DNA of 50,334 nt, taken from Aureimonas ureilytica. Lineage in GTDB: Bacteria; Pseudomonadota; Alphaproteobacteria; Rhizobiales; Rhizobiaceae. The notes under the pieces were generated by a model. It did not search any database. It saw nothing but the letters and a program-made list of their open reading frames with translations, and had not been told where the DNA came from. Position 1 is the first letter of the stretch, and each line of letters starts with the position of its first letter. Positions 1 through 8,271 of the stretch are shown here, in pieces. The stretch spans positions 1 to 50,334 of the forward strand of contig NZ_LDQA01000053.1 in NCBI RefSeq assembly GCF_001475935.1, in the 5' to 3' direction. The position numbers were made by a program, and so were the translations under genes.

Positions 1-572
1 CCTATGACCTTGGTCTCGCGAACGCTATCCGGGGCGGGGGCGTCCTTGGAGGGCGCGGGGGCGGAGGCGAAAGCGTCGAGATCCTCATGGGTGATCCGGC
101 CGCCCGGCCCGGTGCCGGGAACGCGGCGCAGGTCGATGCCGGCCGAGAGCGCCCGCGCGCGCACGGCCGGGGCGGCGAGCGGCTTCTGCTCGCCAGCGGC
201 AGGGGGGCGGACGTCAGGCGAAGATGGGCGCGCCTCGGGCTCGGCCGAGGCAAGAAGGGCGGCTTGGGCCGGCGCGGTTTCCGCTGCCTCCAGCCCTTCG
301 GCCTCGCGGTGCGCCGGGGGCGGCGCGGCTTCCTCGGTCTCGATTCCGATCAGATCGCCGCCGATCGCCAAGGGCTGGCCGATCTCCCCGCCGAGCCAGC
401 GAACCGTGCCCTCCACCGTCGAGGGAATCTCGACCGTCGCCTTGTCGGTCATCACGGAGGCGAGGATCTGGTCCTCGCGCACGGTGTCGCCAACGGCCAC
501 ATGCCATTCCACCAGTTCGGCTTCGGCGATCCCCTCGCCCACATCGGGGAGCTTCATCGTGACCACGGTCAT
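1..572 (-). CDS. bkdB: Branched-chain 2-oxoacid dehydrogenase E2 (lipoyl acyltransferase), N-terminal part only
   Basis: E2 core of the branched-chain 2-oxoacid dehydrogenase complex, which moves the acyl group made by E1 to CoA. About 190 residues are visible before the window edge cuts the gene. A biotinyl/lipoyl domain fills residues 1-80, with the lipoyl lysine at Lys44 in TDKATVEIP. An Ala/Pro-rich linker follows, then the start of the E1/E3-binding domain (GTGPGGRITHEDLDAF). The catalytic domain lies outside the window. The ATG starts one base after the E1 beta stop, so the genes are translationally coupled. A second in-frame ATG at 557 is possible, but the coupling favours 572. The adjacent E1 genes support the branched-chain rather than the 2-oxoglutarate complex. 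Confidence 0.93.
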   Translation of the reverse strand, partial: MTVVTMKLPDVGEGIAEAELVEWHVAVGDTVREDQILASVMTDKATVEIPSTVEGTVRWLGGEIGQPLAIGGDLIGIETEEAAPPPAHREAEGLEAAETAPAQAALLASAEPEARPSSPDVRPPAAGEQKPLAAPAVRARALSAGIDLRRVPGTGPGGRITHEDLDAFASAPAPSKDAPAPDSVRETKVI

Positions 573-573
573 T

Positions 574-1587
574 TCAACCCTCCAGAACCGAACGGATCGC
601 GGCGCCCACCCGGTCGGGGCCGGGGAAGTAGTCCCACTCGCCGGCATGGGGATAGGGCGTGTCCCATCCGGCCACGCGCTCGATGGGCGCTTCCAGATGG
701 TAGAAGCACTCGCGCTGGACGATGGCGGCCAGTTCCGCGCCGAAGCCGCAGGTCAGCGTCGCCTCGTGAACGATGAGGCAGCGGCCGGTCTTGCGCACGG
801 AGGCGACAATGGTGGGCTTGTCGAGTGGCATCAGCGTGCGCAGGTCGATGACTTCGGCATCGACACCCTGCTCGGCGACGGCGGCCAGCGCGACGTGAAC
901 CATCGTGCCATAGGCGAGAATGGTGAGGGCCGAGCCCTCGCGGCGAATAGCGGCCTGCCCGAGCGGCACGGTATAGGCCTCATCAGGCACCTCCCCCATC
1001 TCGTGCGTCTTCCAGGGCACCACCGGCCGGTCATGATGGCCGTCGAAGGGGCCGTTATAGAGGCGCTTGGGCTCCAGCATGATCACCGGATCGGGGTCGG
1101 CGATGGCCGCCAGCAGCAGGCCCTTGGCATCTGCGGGGTTGGAGGGGATCACGGTCTTGAGCCCGGCGACATGGGTGAACAGCGCCTCGGGGCTCTGGCT
1201 GTGGGTCTGCGCGCCGTAGATGCCCCCGCCCGTCGGCATTCGGATCACCAGCGGGCAGGTGAACTCGCCCGCCGAGCGATAGCGCAGGCGCGCGGCCTCC
1301 GAGACGATCTGGTCGTAGGCGGGATACATGTAATCGGCGAACTGGATCTCGACGCAGGGGCGCAGGCCATAGACCGCCATGCCGATGGCCGTGCCGACGA
1401 TGCCGAGCTCACTGATCGGCGCGTCGAAGCAGCGCGTGGGGCCGAACCTCTTCTGAAGGCCCGCCGTGCAGCGGAACACGCCGCCGAAGAAGCCGACATC
1501 CTGCCCCATCACCACGACGCGCTCGTCGGCTTCCATCGCGAGTTCGTGGGCGTTCTGGATCGCCTCGATCATGGTCATCCGGGCCAT
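574..1587 (-). CDS. bkdA2: 2-oxoisovalerate dehydrogenase E1 component, beta subunit
   Basis: Beta subunit of the thiamine-diphosphate-dependent E1 that decarboxylates the 2-oxoacids from valine, leucine and isoleucine. The 337 residues match the usual length of about 335-340. The transketolase pyrimidine-binding domain is N-terminal (for example GQDVGFFGGVFRCTAGLQ and the FADYMYPAYDQI region), and the transketolase C-terminal domain follows from about residue 205. The ATG lies one base after the E1 alpha stop, and E2 begins one base after this stop, so the operon is very compact. The order alpha, beta, E2 is typical of bkd operons. Confidence 0.95.
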   Translation of the reverse strand: MARMTMIEAIQNAHELAMEADERVVVMGQDVGFFGGVFRCTAGLQKRFGPTRCFDAPISELGIVGTAIGMAVYGLRPCVEIQFADYMYPAYDQIVSEAARLRYRSAGEFTCPLVIRMPTGGGIYGAQTHSQSPEALFTHVAGLKTVIPSNPADAKGLLLAAIADPDPVIMLEPKRLYNGPFDGHHDRPVVPWKTHEMGEVPDEAYTVPLGQAAIRREGSALTILAYGTMVHVALAAVAEQGVDAEVIDLRTLMPLDKPTIVASVRKTGRCLIVHEATLTCGFGAELAAIVQRECFYHLEAPIERVAGWDTPYPHAGEWDYFPGPDRVGAAIRSVLEG

Positions 1588-1588
1588 C

Positions 1589-2848
1589 TCAGTAGCCCGC
1601 CTGCCGGCGCTGCTCGATCAGATGCGGGGGCATCTCGGCATAGACATCCTCGAACATCTCCCTCGGCGAGGGATGGCGGCCGTTCTGCAGCGTGCCGATG
1701 GCTTCCGCCGCCTTTTGCGCCTCGCCGACCGCCTGCGCGATCTCGGCCTCCGCCTGCACGTGGCGCTCGTCGGACCATTCGCCGATGGCTGTGAGATGGC
1801 CCTTCAGCCGCAGGATCGGGTCGCCTAGCGGCCAGTTCTCGCTTTCCTGCTTCGGGCGGTAGCCGGACGGATCGTCCGAGGTGGAATGGCCGCCCGCGCG
1901 ATAGGTGACGTATTCCACCAGGGTCGGCCCGAGATTGCGCCGGGCGCGCTCGGCGGCCCAGCAACCGGCCGCGTGAACCGCGAGATAGTCGTTGCCGTCC
2001 ACCCGCAGCGCCGGGATGCCGAACCCGTGGCCCCGCGCGGCGAACGTGCCCGCCCCGCCCCGCGCGATCCCCTGAAAGGTGGAGATCGCCCACTGGTTGT
2101 TGACGATGTTGAGAACGACAGGGGCCTTGTAGGTGGAGGCGAAGACAAGCGCGGCGTGGAAATCGCTCTCGGCGGTGGCGCCGTCGCCGATCCAGGCAGC
2201 GGCGATCCGGGTGTCGCGCATGATCGCGGAGGCCATGGCCCAGCCGACCGCCTGCACATATTGCGTGGCGAGATTGCCCGAGATCGAGAAGAAGCCGTGC
2301 TCCTTGGACGAGTAGAAGACCGGCAGCTGGCGACCGCGCGCCGCATCGCCGTCGTTGGAATAGACCTGACACATCATCTTCAGGAGCGGATAGCCGGCGG
2401 CGATCAGGAGGCCCGCCTGCCGATAGGTCGGGAAGTTCATGTCGCCGGGGGCGAGCACCCGCTGGAAGGCGCAGCTGACGGCTTCCTCGCCGAGATTCTG
2501 CACGTAGAAAGAGGTCTTGCCCTGGCGCTGCGCCAGGATCATGCGCGCGTCATAGGCGCGAAGGGTCATCATATGACGAAGCCCCTCGCGCAGCTCGTCG
2601 GGGGTGAGCGATCCCGCCCACGGTCCCACCGCCGCCCCGTGCCGATCCAGCACCCGGATGATGCCGAAGGCGAGGTCGCGCATGGCCTCCGGCTCTTCGT
2701 CGATCTCGGGCCGGCGGATGGCTCCGGCGCGCGGGATCGCGACATGCGAGAAGTCGGGCGACCCGCCCGGCCGCGCGTCGGGTTCGGGGATCGTCAGCGA
2801 AAGCGCCTTGCGCTCGCGCGCACTGCTGGTTGGAGTGCCGTCCGTCAT
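1589..2848 (-). CDS. bkdA1: 2-oxoisovalerate dehydrogenase E1 component, alpha subunit
   Basis: Alpha subunit of the branched-chain oxoacid decarboxylase, carrying the thiamine diphosphate site. The 419 residues fit the family. The ThDP motif is visible as GDGATAESDF at 221-230 with NN at 250-251. The loop YRAGGHSTSDDPSGYRP is typical of branched-chain E1 alpha (the phosphorylation loop in eukaryotes) and separates it from pyruvate dehydrogenase. It is the first gene of the operon and is transcribed away from an Lrp/AsnC regulator across a 253-bp spacer. Its propionyl-CoA and acetyl-CoA products would feed the pcc-mcm operon at 17.9-24.1 kb. Confidence 0.95.
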   Translation of the reverse strand: MTDGTPTSSARERKALSLTIPEPDARPGGSPDFSHVAIPRAGAIRRPEIDEEPEAMRDLAFGIIRVLDRHGAAVGPWAGSLTPDELREGLRHMMTLRAYDARMILAQRQGKTSFYVQNLGEEAVSCAFQRVLAPGDMNFPTYRQAGLLIAAGYPLLKMMCQVYSNDGDAARGRQLPVFYSSKEHGFFSISGNLATQYVQAVGWAMASAIMRDTRIAAAWIGDGATAESDFHAALVFASTYKAPVVLNIVNNQWAISTFQGIARGGAGTFAARGHGFGIPALRVDGNDYLAVHAAGCWAAERARRNLGPTLVEYVTYRAGGHSTSDDPSGYRPKQESENWPLGDPILRLKGHLTAIGEWSDERHVQAEAEIAQAVGEAQKAAEAIGTLQNGRHPSPREMFEDVYAEMPPHLIEQRRQAGY

Positions 2849-3003
2849 CTCTCATCCTCCCGTTTGCGCTGAAACCTGCCCGGTGCGCCCTCTCAGGGGA
2901 CAAGCGGAAGGGGATTAGGGCGCGCGCGGAGAACGGATGGATCGAACGAAACGAGCTGCATGATGGACCTCCCAGACCAGGCATCAGCCTAGGGGAAATC
3001 AGG

Positions 3004-3059
3004 CCAAATCATCTCTCGCATTTCAGCCCACCTTGCCGGGGCCGCGAAAGGATGATTGG
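3004..3059. promoter_or_regulatory. Spaced inverted repeat in the bkdA1-Lrp intergenic region
   Basis: CCAAATCATC (3004-3013) is matched by its near-reverse complement GATGATTGG (3051-3059), with one extra A in the left arm and a 37-bp spacer. It lies between the divergent bkdA1 and Lrp-type regulator genes, where BkdR-like proteins of the Lrp family are known to bind. Assigning it as an operator is inference. Confidence 0.35.
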
Positions 3060-3075
3060 CTCTGGACGTCTCTTG

Positions 3076-3090
3076 CGAAATTTCCTTTCG
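3076..3090. promoter_or_regulatory. Short palindrome just upstream of the Lrp-type gene
   Basis: CGAAA-TTTCC-TTTCG is a perfect 5-bp inverted repeat ending 11 bp before the ATG at 3102. It has the size and AT-rich centre expected of an Lrp/AsnC site. The position suggests autoregulation. The protein assignment is inferred from context only. Confidence 0.35.
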
Positions 3091-3101
3091 GGGCACCGCG
3101 C

Positions 3102-3587
3102 ATGGCCAAGCCGATCGACGCCATCGACCGGAAGATCCTGAAAGCGCTTCTCAGCGACGGGCGGCTCACCAACCAGCAATTGTCGGAGGCGGTGAACCTG
3201 TCGCCCGCGCCCTGCTGGCAGCGGGTCAAGCGCCTGGAGCGGGACGGCTATATCCAGGGCTATATGGCCCTTCTCGATCAGGAGCTTCTGGGGGCGAGCG
3301 AGATCGTGCTTCTGGAGGTGACGCTCGACCGGCACGACGACGACGCGGTGGAGAATTTCGGCCGCGCCATGGCGGCCATGCCGGAGGTGCTGGAGGTCTA
3401 TCTCACCACGGGCGAATACGACTATTTCCTTAAGGTCGCGGTGAACGGCACGGCGGGCTACGAGGAGTTTCTGCGCAAGCGGCTCTTCAAGGTGCGCGGT
3501 ATCAGGCACTCGCGCACGAGCTTCACGCTGCGCTGCCTGAAAAAGGCCTATTCGGTGCCGCCCGACGCGGAACGCTCGGGCGGCTGA
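3102..3587 (+). CDS. Lrp/AsnC family regulator, BkdR-like
   Basis: A 161-residue transcription factor of the feast/famine family. The N-terminal helix-turn-helix lies at about residues 5-60 (IDRKILKALLSDGRLTNQQLSEAVNLSPAPCWQRVKRLE). The C-terminal RAM effector-binding domain follows, with the TTGEYDYFLKVAV strand-turn typical of AsnC domains. The start at 3102 gives the family length; an in-frame ATG at 3033 would add an unlikely 23-residue tail. It is divergent from the branched-chain oxoacid dehydrogenase operon, the arrangement of bkdR in Pseudomonas, where branched-chain amino acids activate the operon. That role here is inferred. Confidence 0.88.
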   Translation: MAKPIDAIDRKILKALLSDGRLTNQQLSEAVNLSPAPCWQRVKRLERDGYIQGYMALLDQELLGASEIVLLEVTLDRHDDDAVENFGRAMAAMPEVLEVYLTTGEYDYFLKVAVNGTAGYEEFLRKRLFKVRGIRHSRTSFTLRCLKKAYSVPPDAERSGG

Positions 3588-3622
3588 GGACGCGAAAAGG
3601 CCCAAGGGCGAAATAGAAGCGC

Positions 3623-5122
3623 TTAGTTGGTGTCGATCCAGATGGCCTTGGTGTTGAGATAGCCGTCGATCTGCTCGGCACCGCCCTCGCGGCCATAGCC
3701 GCTGGACTTGTATCCGCCGAAGGGCACGGCGGGGTCGAGCAGGTGATAGCCGTTGACGAAGACCGAGCCGGCCTGCAGCGCGGAGGCGATGCGGTGCGCC
3801 TTGCCGATGTCGCGCGTGAAGACGCCGGCGGCCAATCCATAGGGCGTGTCGTTGGCGCGCGCGATCACGTCGCCCACCTCCTCGAAGCGCAGCGCCGAGA
3901 TGACAGGGCCGAAGATTTCCTCGCGCGCGATCACCATGTCGTCCTCGACATCGGTGAAGATCGTGGGCTCGACGAAATGGCCGGCGGCCAAATCGGCGTC
4001 CGTGAGTTGCCGCCCGCCCGTCATCAGCTGCGCGCCGCCCTCCCGGCCCTGCTCGATATATCCCATGATCTTGTCGAGCTGCCGGCGCGAGACCACCGGG
4101 CCGATCTGCGTGTCGGCCTGCATTCCGTCGCCGATGCGCAATCCCTTGGAGAAGGCGACGAGGCGCTGAACGAACTCGTCATGGATCGGGGCTTCCACGA
4201 AGAGGCGCGAGCCGGCGATGCAGATCTGGCCCGAATGGGCGTAGACCGCCATGGCCGCGATGGGCACCGCCTTGTCGAGATCGGCATCGGCGCAGATGAT
4301 GAGGGGCGACTTGCCGCCGAGTTCCAGCGACACGCGCTTGGGGCCGATCGCGGAGGCGCGCACGATGGCCTGCCCCGTCAGCGTGGAGCCGGTGAAGACG
4401 AGCTTGTTGACGTCCGGGTGCTCGGCCAGCGCCGCGCCCGCGCTTGCCCCAGTGCCGGTCACGATGTTGACCACGCCGTCCGGCACGCCGGCTTCCGCCA
4501 TGATGTCGGCGATCAGAAGCGGGGTCAGCGGCGCGTCTTCGGAGGGCTTGAGAACGATGGTGCAGCCGGTCGCGAGCGCCGGGCCGATCTTCCAGATCGA
4601 GGAGGCGGTGGGCGCGTTCCAGGGGATGATCGCGCCGACGACGCCCACCGGCTCGCGCACCGTCATCGAGAACACGTCGCCGGGGATCGAGTTGCGGATC
4701 GTGTCGCCCGTGATGGCGGTCGCCATGCCGGCATAATAGCGCAGCATCCCGACGACGCGCAGCCGGTTGGCGCGGGTGCGGCTGATCGGCAGGCCCATGT
4801 CCTGCGTATCAGAGGCGCTGATTTCCTCCCAATGCTTCTCGAAAAGGTCCGCGATGCGCAGGAGGAGCGCCTGCCGCTCGAAGGGCTTCATCCGGCTCCA
4901 GGGCCCGTGGAAGGCCCGGCGCGCGGCCTTCACGGCGCGGTCCACGTCTTCCTTCGTGCCGGACGGTACGGTGGCGAGCAGTCGGCCGTTGGCGGGGTTG
5001 CGCGTTTCCAGACGCTCGCCCGACAGGCTCTCGACCCATTGCCCGTCGATGAACATGGGGCGGTGGCCGCCATCGATCGGCTTGCGCAGCGGAATGGTGG
5101 CGTCGGCCAGCATCTGGTTCAT
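3623..5122 (-). CDS. NAD(P)-dependent aldehyde dehydrogenase
   Basis: Oxidises an aldehyde to the carboxylic acid. The 499-residue protein has the complete ALDH superfamily layout: PWNAP with Asn169, catalytic base Glu267 in LELGGKSP, and nucleophile Cys301 in SGQICIAGSR. The sequence resembles the betaine/phenylacetaldehyde/aliphatic aldehyde group (ALDH2-like), and the substrate cannot be read from it. It is convergent with the Lrp gene (35-bp gap) and divergent from a LysR gene at 5277 across a spacer with a strong palindrome, so the LysR protein may control it. Methylmalonate semialdehyde dehydrogenase (CoA-acylating) is less likely because of the LELGGKSP/GQICIAGSR motifs. Confidence 0.9.
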   Translation of the reverse strand: MNQMLADATIPLRKPIDGGHRPMFIDGQWVESLSGERLETRNPANGRLLATVPSGTKEDVDRAVKAARRAFHGPWSRMKPFERQALLLRIADLFEKHWEEISASDTQDMGLPISRTRANRLRVVGMLRYYAGMATAITGDTIRNSIPGDVFSMTVREPVGVVGAIIPWNAPTASSIWKIGPALATGCTIVLKPSEDAPLTPLLIADIMAEAGVPDGVVNIVTGTGASAGAALAEHPDVNKLVFTGSTLTGQAIVRASAIGPKRVSLELGGKSPLIICADADLDKAVPIAAMAVYAHSGQICIAGSRLFVEAPIHDEFVQRLVAFSKGLRIGDGMQADTQIGPVVSRRQLDKIMGYIEQGREGGAQLMTGGRQLTDADLAAGHFVEPTIFTDVEDDMVIAREEIFGPVISALRFEEVGDVIARANDTPYGLAAGVFTRDIGKAHRIASALQAGSVFVNGYHLLDPAVPFGGYKSSGYGREGGAEQIDGYLNTKAIWIDTN

Positions 5123-5206
5123 GGTCGAATTCCTCGTGTCGAATGGGGGTCGGGAGGCGGACCTGCCCGTTCGAGGCGGGGCGGGCTTGCTCCCTTGTGA
5201 GATGGC

Positions 5207-5234
5207 GGGCGATCCCCTATCGCGGGGGTCGCCC
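5207..5234. promoter_or_regulatory. 28-bp palindrome between the aldehyde dehydrogenase and LysR genes
   Basis: The left arm GGGCGATCCCC (5207-5217) pairs with the right arm GGGGGTCGCCC (5224-5234) around a 6-bp centre, with 10 of 11 positions complementary. It lies 43 bp before the LysR start at 5277 and 84 bp upstream of the divergent aldehyde dehydrogenase, a usual place for a LysR recognition site. Function is inferred. Confidence 0.45.
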
Positions 5235-5276
5235 GGTCAGACGGCGCAATCGGCCGGAAGGAGCGAGGGAAGGGCG

Positions 5277-6170
5277 ATGTCGGCGATCAACCTCAAGCTT
5301 CTCCAGACCTTTCTGGCCGCCGTCGAAAGCGGCAGCTTCCGGCAGGCCGCCAAGGACAGCAACCGCGCGCCCTCCGCCATCAGCATGCAGATCCGCGATC
5401 TCGAAGAGCAGATCGGCATCAGCCTGTTCATCCGCACGCGGCAGCGAACCGAACTGACGCCGGACGGGCGGTTGCTCTACGAGTCCGTTTCGAAATCCAT
5501 GGGCGACATCCGCGCCAGCATCGATCACGTCGCCGATCTGGTCGCCCGGCGCAAGGGCCGCATCCGCATCGCCTGCGCCCCGACGCTGGCCGCCACGAGG
5601 CTCGCCGGCATCCTCGCCACGTTCAAGCTGCGCTATCCCCACAGCCATGTCGAGGTGATCGAGGTGTCGCCGCAGGCGGCGGTCGCGATGATCCAGCGGC
5701 AGGAGATCGAGTTCTATATCGGGCCGGAACTGGCCGAACCCGCCGATCTCCAGTTCGAGCCGATCCTGGAAGACCCGCTTCATGCCTGCGTCCCGCGCGA
5801 GTTCGACGAGGGGCGCGCCGCGCTCGGCATCGAGGATCTCGCCCGCCATCCGCTGATCCTCCTCAACCGCACCACCGCCGCACGGGCGCTTCTCGACCGT
5901 CTGGCGAAGGCGCAGGACATCGAGCTGTCGCCGCAATACGAGGTCGCGGCGAGCCAGACCGCGCTGTCCCTCGCCAAAGCTGGCCTCGGCATCTGCGTCC
6001 TGCCGCGCATCTCGATCGTGGATGCGGCGCCCGCCGTCCGGGTCGTGCCGATCGATCCCTCGCAGGGCCATCGCTGGATCGGCCTCCTCACCGCGCCCGG
6101 CAATGTCCCGCACAGCTATTCCGAGCGCCTCAAGGACATTTTCCGCGACGCCCTCGCCGCGTCGAACTGA
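5277..6170 (+). CDS. LysR family transcriptional regulator
   Basis: A 297-residue LysR regulator. The winged helix-turn-helix is at residues 1-65 (LLQTFLAAVESGSFRQAAKDSN...SAISMQIRDLEEQIG). The substrate-binding domain follows from about residue 90. A strong ribosome site (GGAAGGAGCGAGGGA) precedes the ATG at 5277; a longer in-frame reading from 4767 is antisense to the aldehyde dehydrogenase and is rejected. It is divergent from that aldehyde dehydrogenase and co-oriented with the SDR gene 122 bp downstream. Either could be its target. The effector is unknown. Confidence 0.9.
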   Translation: MSAINLKLLQTFLAAVESGSFRQAAKDSNRAPSAISMQIRDLEEQIGISLFIRTRQRTELTPDGRLLYESVSKSMGDIRASIDHVADLVARRKGRIRIACAPTLAATRLAGILATFKLRYPHSHVEVIEVSPQAAVAMIQRQEIEFYIGPELAEPADLQFEPILEDPLHACVPREFDEGRAALGIEDLARHPLILLNRTTAARALLDRLAKAQDIELSPQYEVAASQTALSLAKAGLGICVLPRISIVDAAPAVRVVPIDPSQGHRWIGLLTAPGNVPHSYSERLKDIFRDALAASN

Positions 6171-6292
6171 GCCCAAGCGTCTACGCCCCGCCCCGATCGG
6201 TGTCAGGACGAAAAAAGGCGACGGCTGTTCAGTTTATCTGACTGCCCGGCCGGGCGGCGATGGGCGATAGGACGGAGCAGGAGGACGCATCC

Positions 6293-7039
6293 ATGAGACT
6301 TTCTGGAAAGACCGCTATCGTCACGGGCGGCGGCTCGGGCTTCGGCGAGGGCATCGTTCGCAAATTCGCCGTCGAGGGCGCGAAGGTCATCCTGATGGAC
6401 CGGGACATGGCCGCCGCCCGCCGCGTGGCGGACGAGATCGGCGAGAGCGTCGTGGCGATCGAGGGCGACGTGTCGCGGCTCCAGAGTTTCGAAGCCGCGC
6501 TCGATCTGAGCAAATCGCGCTTCGGCGCGGTCGACATTCTCGTGAACAATGCCGGGGTCGGCCAGTCGCCGACGCCGCTGGAAGACGTCAGCGAAGAGCT
6601 GTTCGACCGCTTGGCCGCCGTCAACATGCGCTCGATCTTCAACGGCGCGCGGGCGCTGGTGCCCCATTTCAAGGAGACCGGGCGCGGCAATATCCTGAAC
6701 GTCGCCTCCACGGGCGGCATCTCGCCCCGGCCGAACCTCACCTGGTACAACGCCTCCAAGGGCTGGGCGATCGCGGCGACGCGCGGCATGGCCGTGGAAC
6801 TCGCCCCGTTCGGCATCCGCGTCAACGCCATCAACCCCGTGGCCGGCGACACGCCGCTCCTGTCCACCTTCATCGGCGGCGACAGTGACGAGATCCGCGC
6901 GCGCATCGTGGGCACGATCCCGCTCGGCCGCCTCTCGACGCCCGCCGACATGGGCAACGCGGCCGCGTTTCTGTGCTCGGACGAGGCCAGCATGATCACC
7001 GGCGTCGATCTTCTGGTCGATGGCGGCAAGTGCATCTGA
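6293..7039 (+). CDS. SDR family oxidoreductase
   Basis: Classical short-chain dehydrogenase/reductase of 248 residues. It shows the cofactor motif TGGGSGFG (11-18), Asp36 after the second strand (suggesting NAD rather than NADP), NNAGVG (85-90), Asn111, Ser139 and the active-site YNASK with Tyr152 and Lys156. The start at 6293 has a good ribosome site (GGAGCAGGAGG). The gene ends 10 bp before the isopropylmalate dehydrogenase-like gene, so the two probably form an operon that oxidises a hydroxy acid in two steps. Family members are often annotated as 3-oxoacyl-ACP reductase or glucose 1-dehydrogenase, but the substrate here is not known. Confidence 0.88.
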   Translation: MRLSGKTAIVTGGGSGFGEGIVRKFAVEGAKVILMDRDMAAARRVADEIGESVVAIEGDVSRLQSFEAALDLSKSRFGAVDILVNNAGVGQSPTPLEDVSEELFDRLAAVNMRSIFNGARALVPHFKETGRGNILNVASTGGISPRPNLTWYNASKGWAIAATRGMAVELAPFGIRVNAINPVAGDTPLLSTFIGGDSDEIRARIVGTIPLGRLSTPADMGNAAAFLCSDEASMITGVDLLVDGGKCI

Positions 7040-7049
7040 GGGCGGATCG

Positions 7050-8153
7050 ATGAAGCATTACACCATCGCCGTCGTCCACGGAGACGGGATCGGCCCCGAA
7101 GTCTGCCGCGCCGCCGTGCGGGTCGTGGAAGCCGCGCTTGGGACCGCTTCGCCGCTCGTCTTTCGCGAATACGATGCGGGCGCGCAGCACTATTTGGAGA
7201 CGGGCGAAAGCTTCCCGGAGGCGAGCTTCGAGGGATGCCGCGAGGCCGACGCCATTCTGCACGGGGCCGGCGGGCTTCCGGGCGTCGTGCATCCCGACGG
7301 GACGGAAGCGGGCCTCGACTTCACGCTGCGGCTGCGCTTCGAACTCGACCTCTTCGCCAATATCCGGCCGATCCGCCTTTATGACGGTGTGCGCAGCCCG
7401 CTGCGCGACGTGAAGGCGGGCGACATCGACTATGTGATCCTGCGCGAGAACAGCGAGGGCCTTTACGCCGCGCGCGGCGGCGGGGCACTGCTGCGGGGCG
7501 AGGTCGCGATCGATCCGCTGGTGCAGACGCGGCACGGCGTCGAGCGCATCGTGCGCAAGGCCTTCGAACTCGCCCGCCAATCGGAGGGCGCGCCGCGCGA
7601 CGGCGTGCGCCGCGTGACCTGCTGCGACAAGGCCAATGTGCTCAGGAGCTACGCCTTCTTCCGCTCGATCTTCGACCGCGTGGCGAAAGACTATCCCGAC
7701 ATCGAGACCGAACACGCCCTGATCGACGCGATGGCGATGCATCTCGTCATGAGGCCGAGCCACTACAATGTCATCGTCACGGAAAACATGTTCGGCGACA
7801 TCCTGTCCGATCTGGCCGCCGCCACGGTCGGGGGCATGGGCATGGCTCCTTCGGCGGAAGTCGGCGCGCATAACGGCTTCTTCCAGGCCGCCCACGGTTC
7901 CGCACCCGACATCGCCGGCAAGGGCATCGCCAATCCCTACGGCACCGTTCTCTCGGCCGCCTCCATGCTCGACTGGCTCGGCCACGGCCATAGCGATGAG
8001 CGGTTGACGGACGCGGCGCGGCGCATCCGGGCCGCCGTAGAGACTTGCATCCGCGACGGGCTGCTCAGCGCCGACATCGGCGGCTCGGCCGGCACCGAGC
8101 GGATCACGGCGGCACTCTGCGAGGCGGTCGCCGGGGTATCCCCCGGGCGCTGA
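7050..8153 (+). CDS. Isocitrate/isopropylmalate dehydrogenase family protein (3-IPMDH-like)
   Basis: Metal- and NAD(P)-dependent decarboxylating dehydrogenase of a 2-hydroxy-acid, 367 residues. The N-terminal VVHGDGIGPEV, the substrate loop LRENSEGLYA, the metal-binding TENMFGDILSDLAA and the cofactor motif HGSAPDIAGKGIANP are all present. The cofactor motif is the NAD-type pattern of 3-isopropylmalate, tartrate and D-malate dehydrogenases. No leuCD genes are nearby, and the gene follows an SDR and sits between two LysR genes. This argues for a catabolic hydroxy-acid substrate (tartrate- or malate-like) rather than leucine synthesis, although a true leuB elsewhere cannot be checked. The ATG at 7050 gives the family length. 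Confidence 0.82.
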   Translation: MKHYTIAVVHGDGIGPEVCRAAVRVVEAALGTASPLVFREYDAGAQHYLETGESFPEASFEGCREADAILHGAGGLPGVVHPDGTEAGLDFTLRLRFELDLFANIRPIRLYDGVRSPLRDVKAGDIDYVILRENSEGLYAARGGGALLRGEVAIDPLVQTRHGVERIVRKAFELARQSEGAPRDGVRRVTCCDKANVLRSYAFFRSIFDRVAKDYPDIETEHALIDAMAMHLVMRPSHYNVIVTENMFGDILSDLAAATVGGMGMAPSAEVGAHNGFFQAAHGSAPDIAGKGIANPYGTVLSAASMLDWLGHGHSDERLTDAARRIRAAVETCIRDGLLSADIGGSAGTERITAALCEAVAGVSPGR

Positions 8154-8271
8154 CGCGCTCGGTTCACGGCGGTCGCTCCGCCGCTCCTTCCGGCGCTTGG
8201 CTGGAGGCGCGCCGGTGGTATAGGCGAGACCGGGACGGCGCGCGTCCTGGCCGATCGCGATGGAGGGGCCC

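Noticed and set aside
3743-5200. Long plus-strand open frame of 485 codons
   Set aside because: It is antisense to the well-supported aldehyde dehydrogenase, has a low-complexity Arg/Asp/His-rich product and no family match. It results from the high GC third positions.
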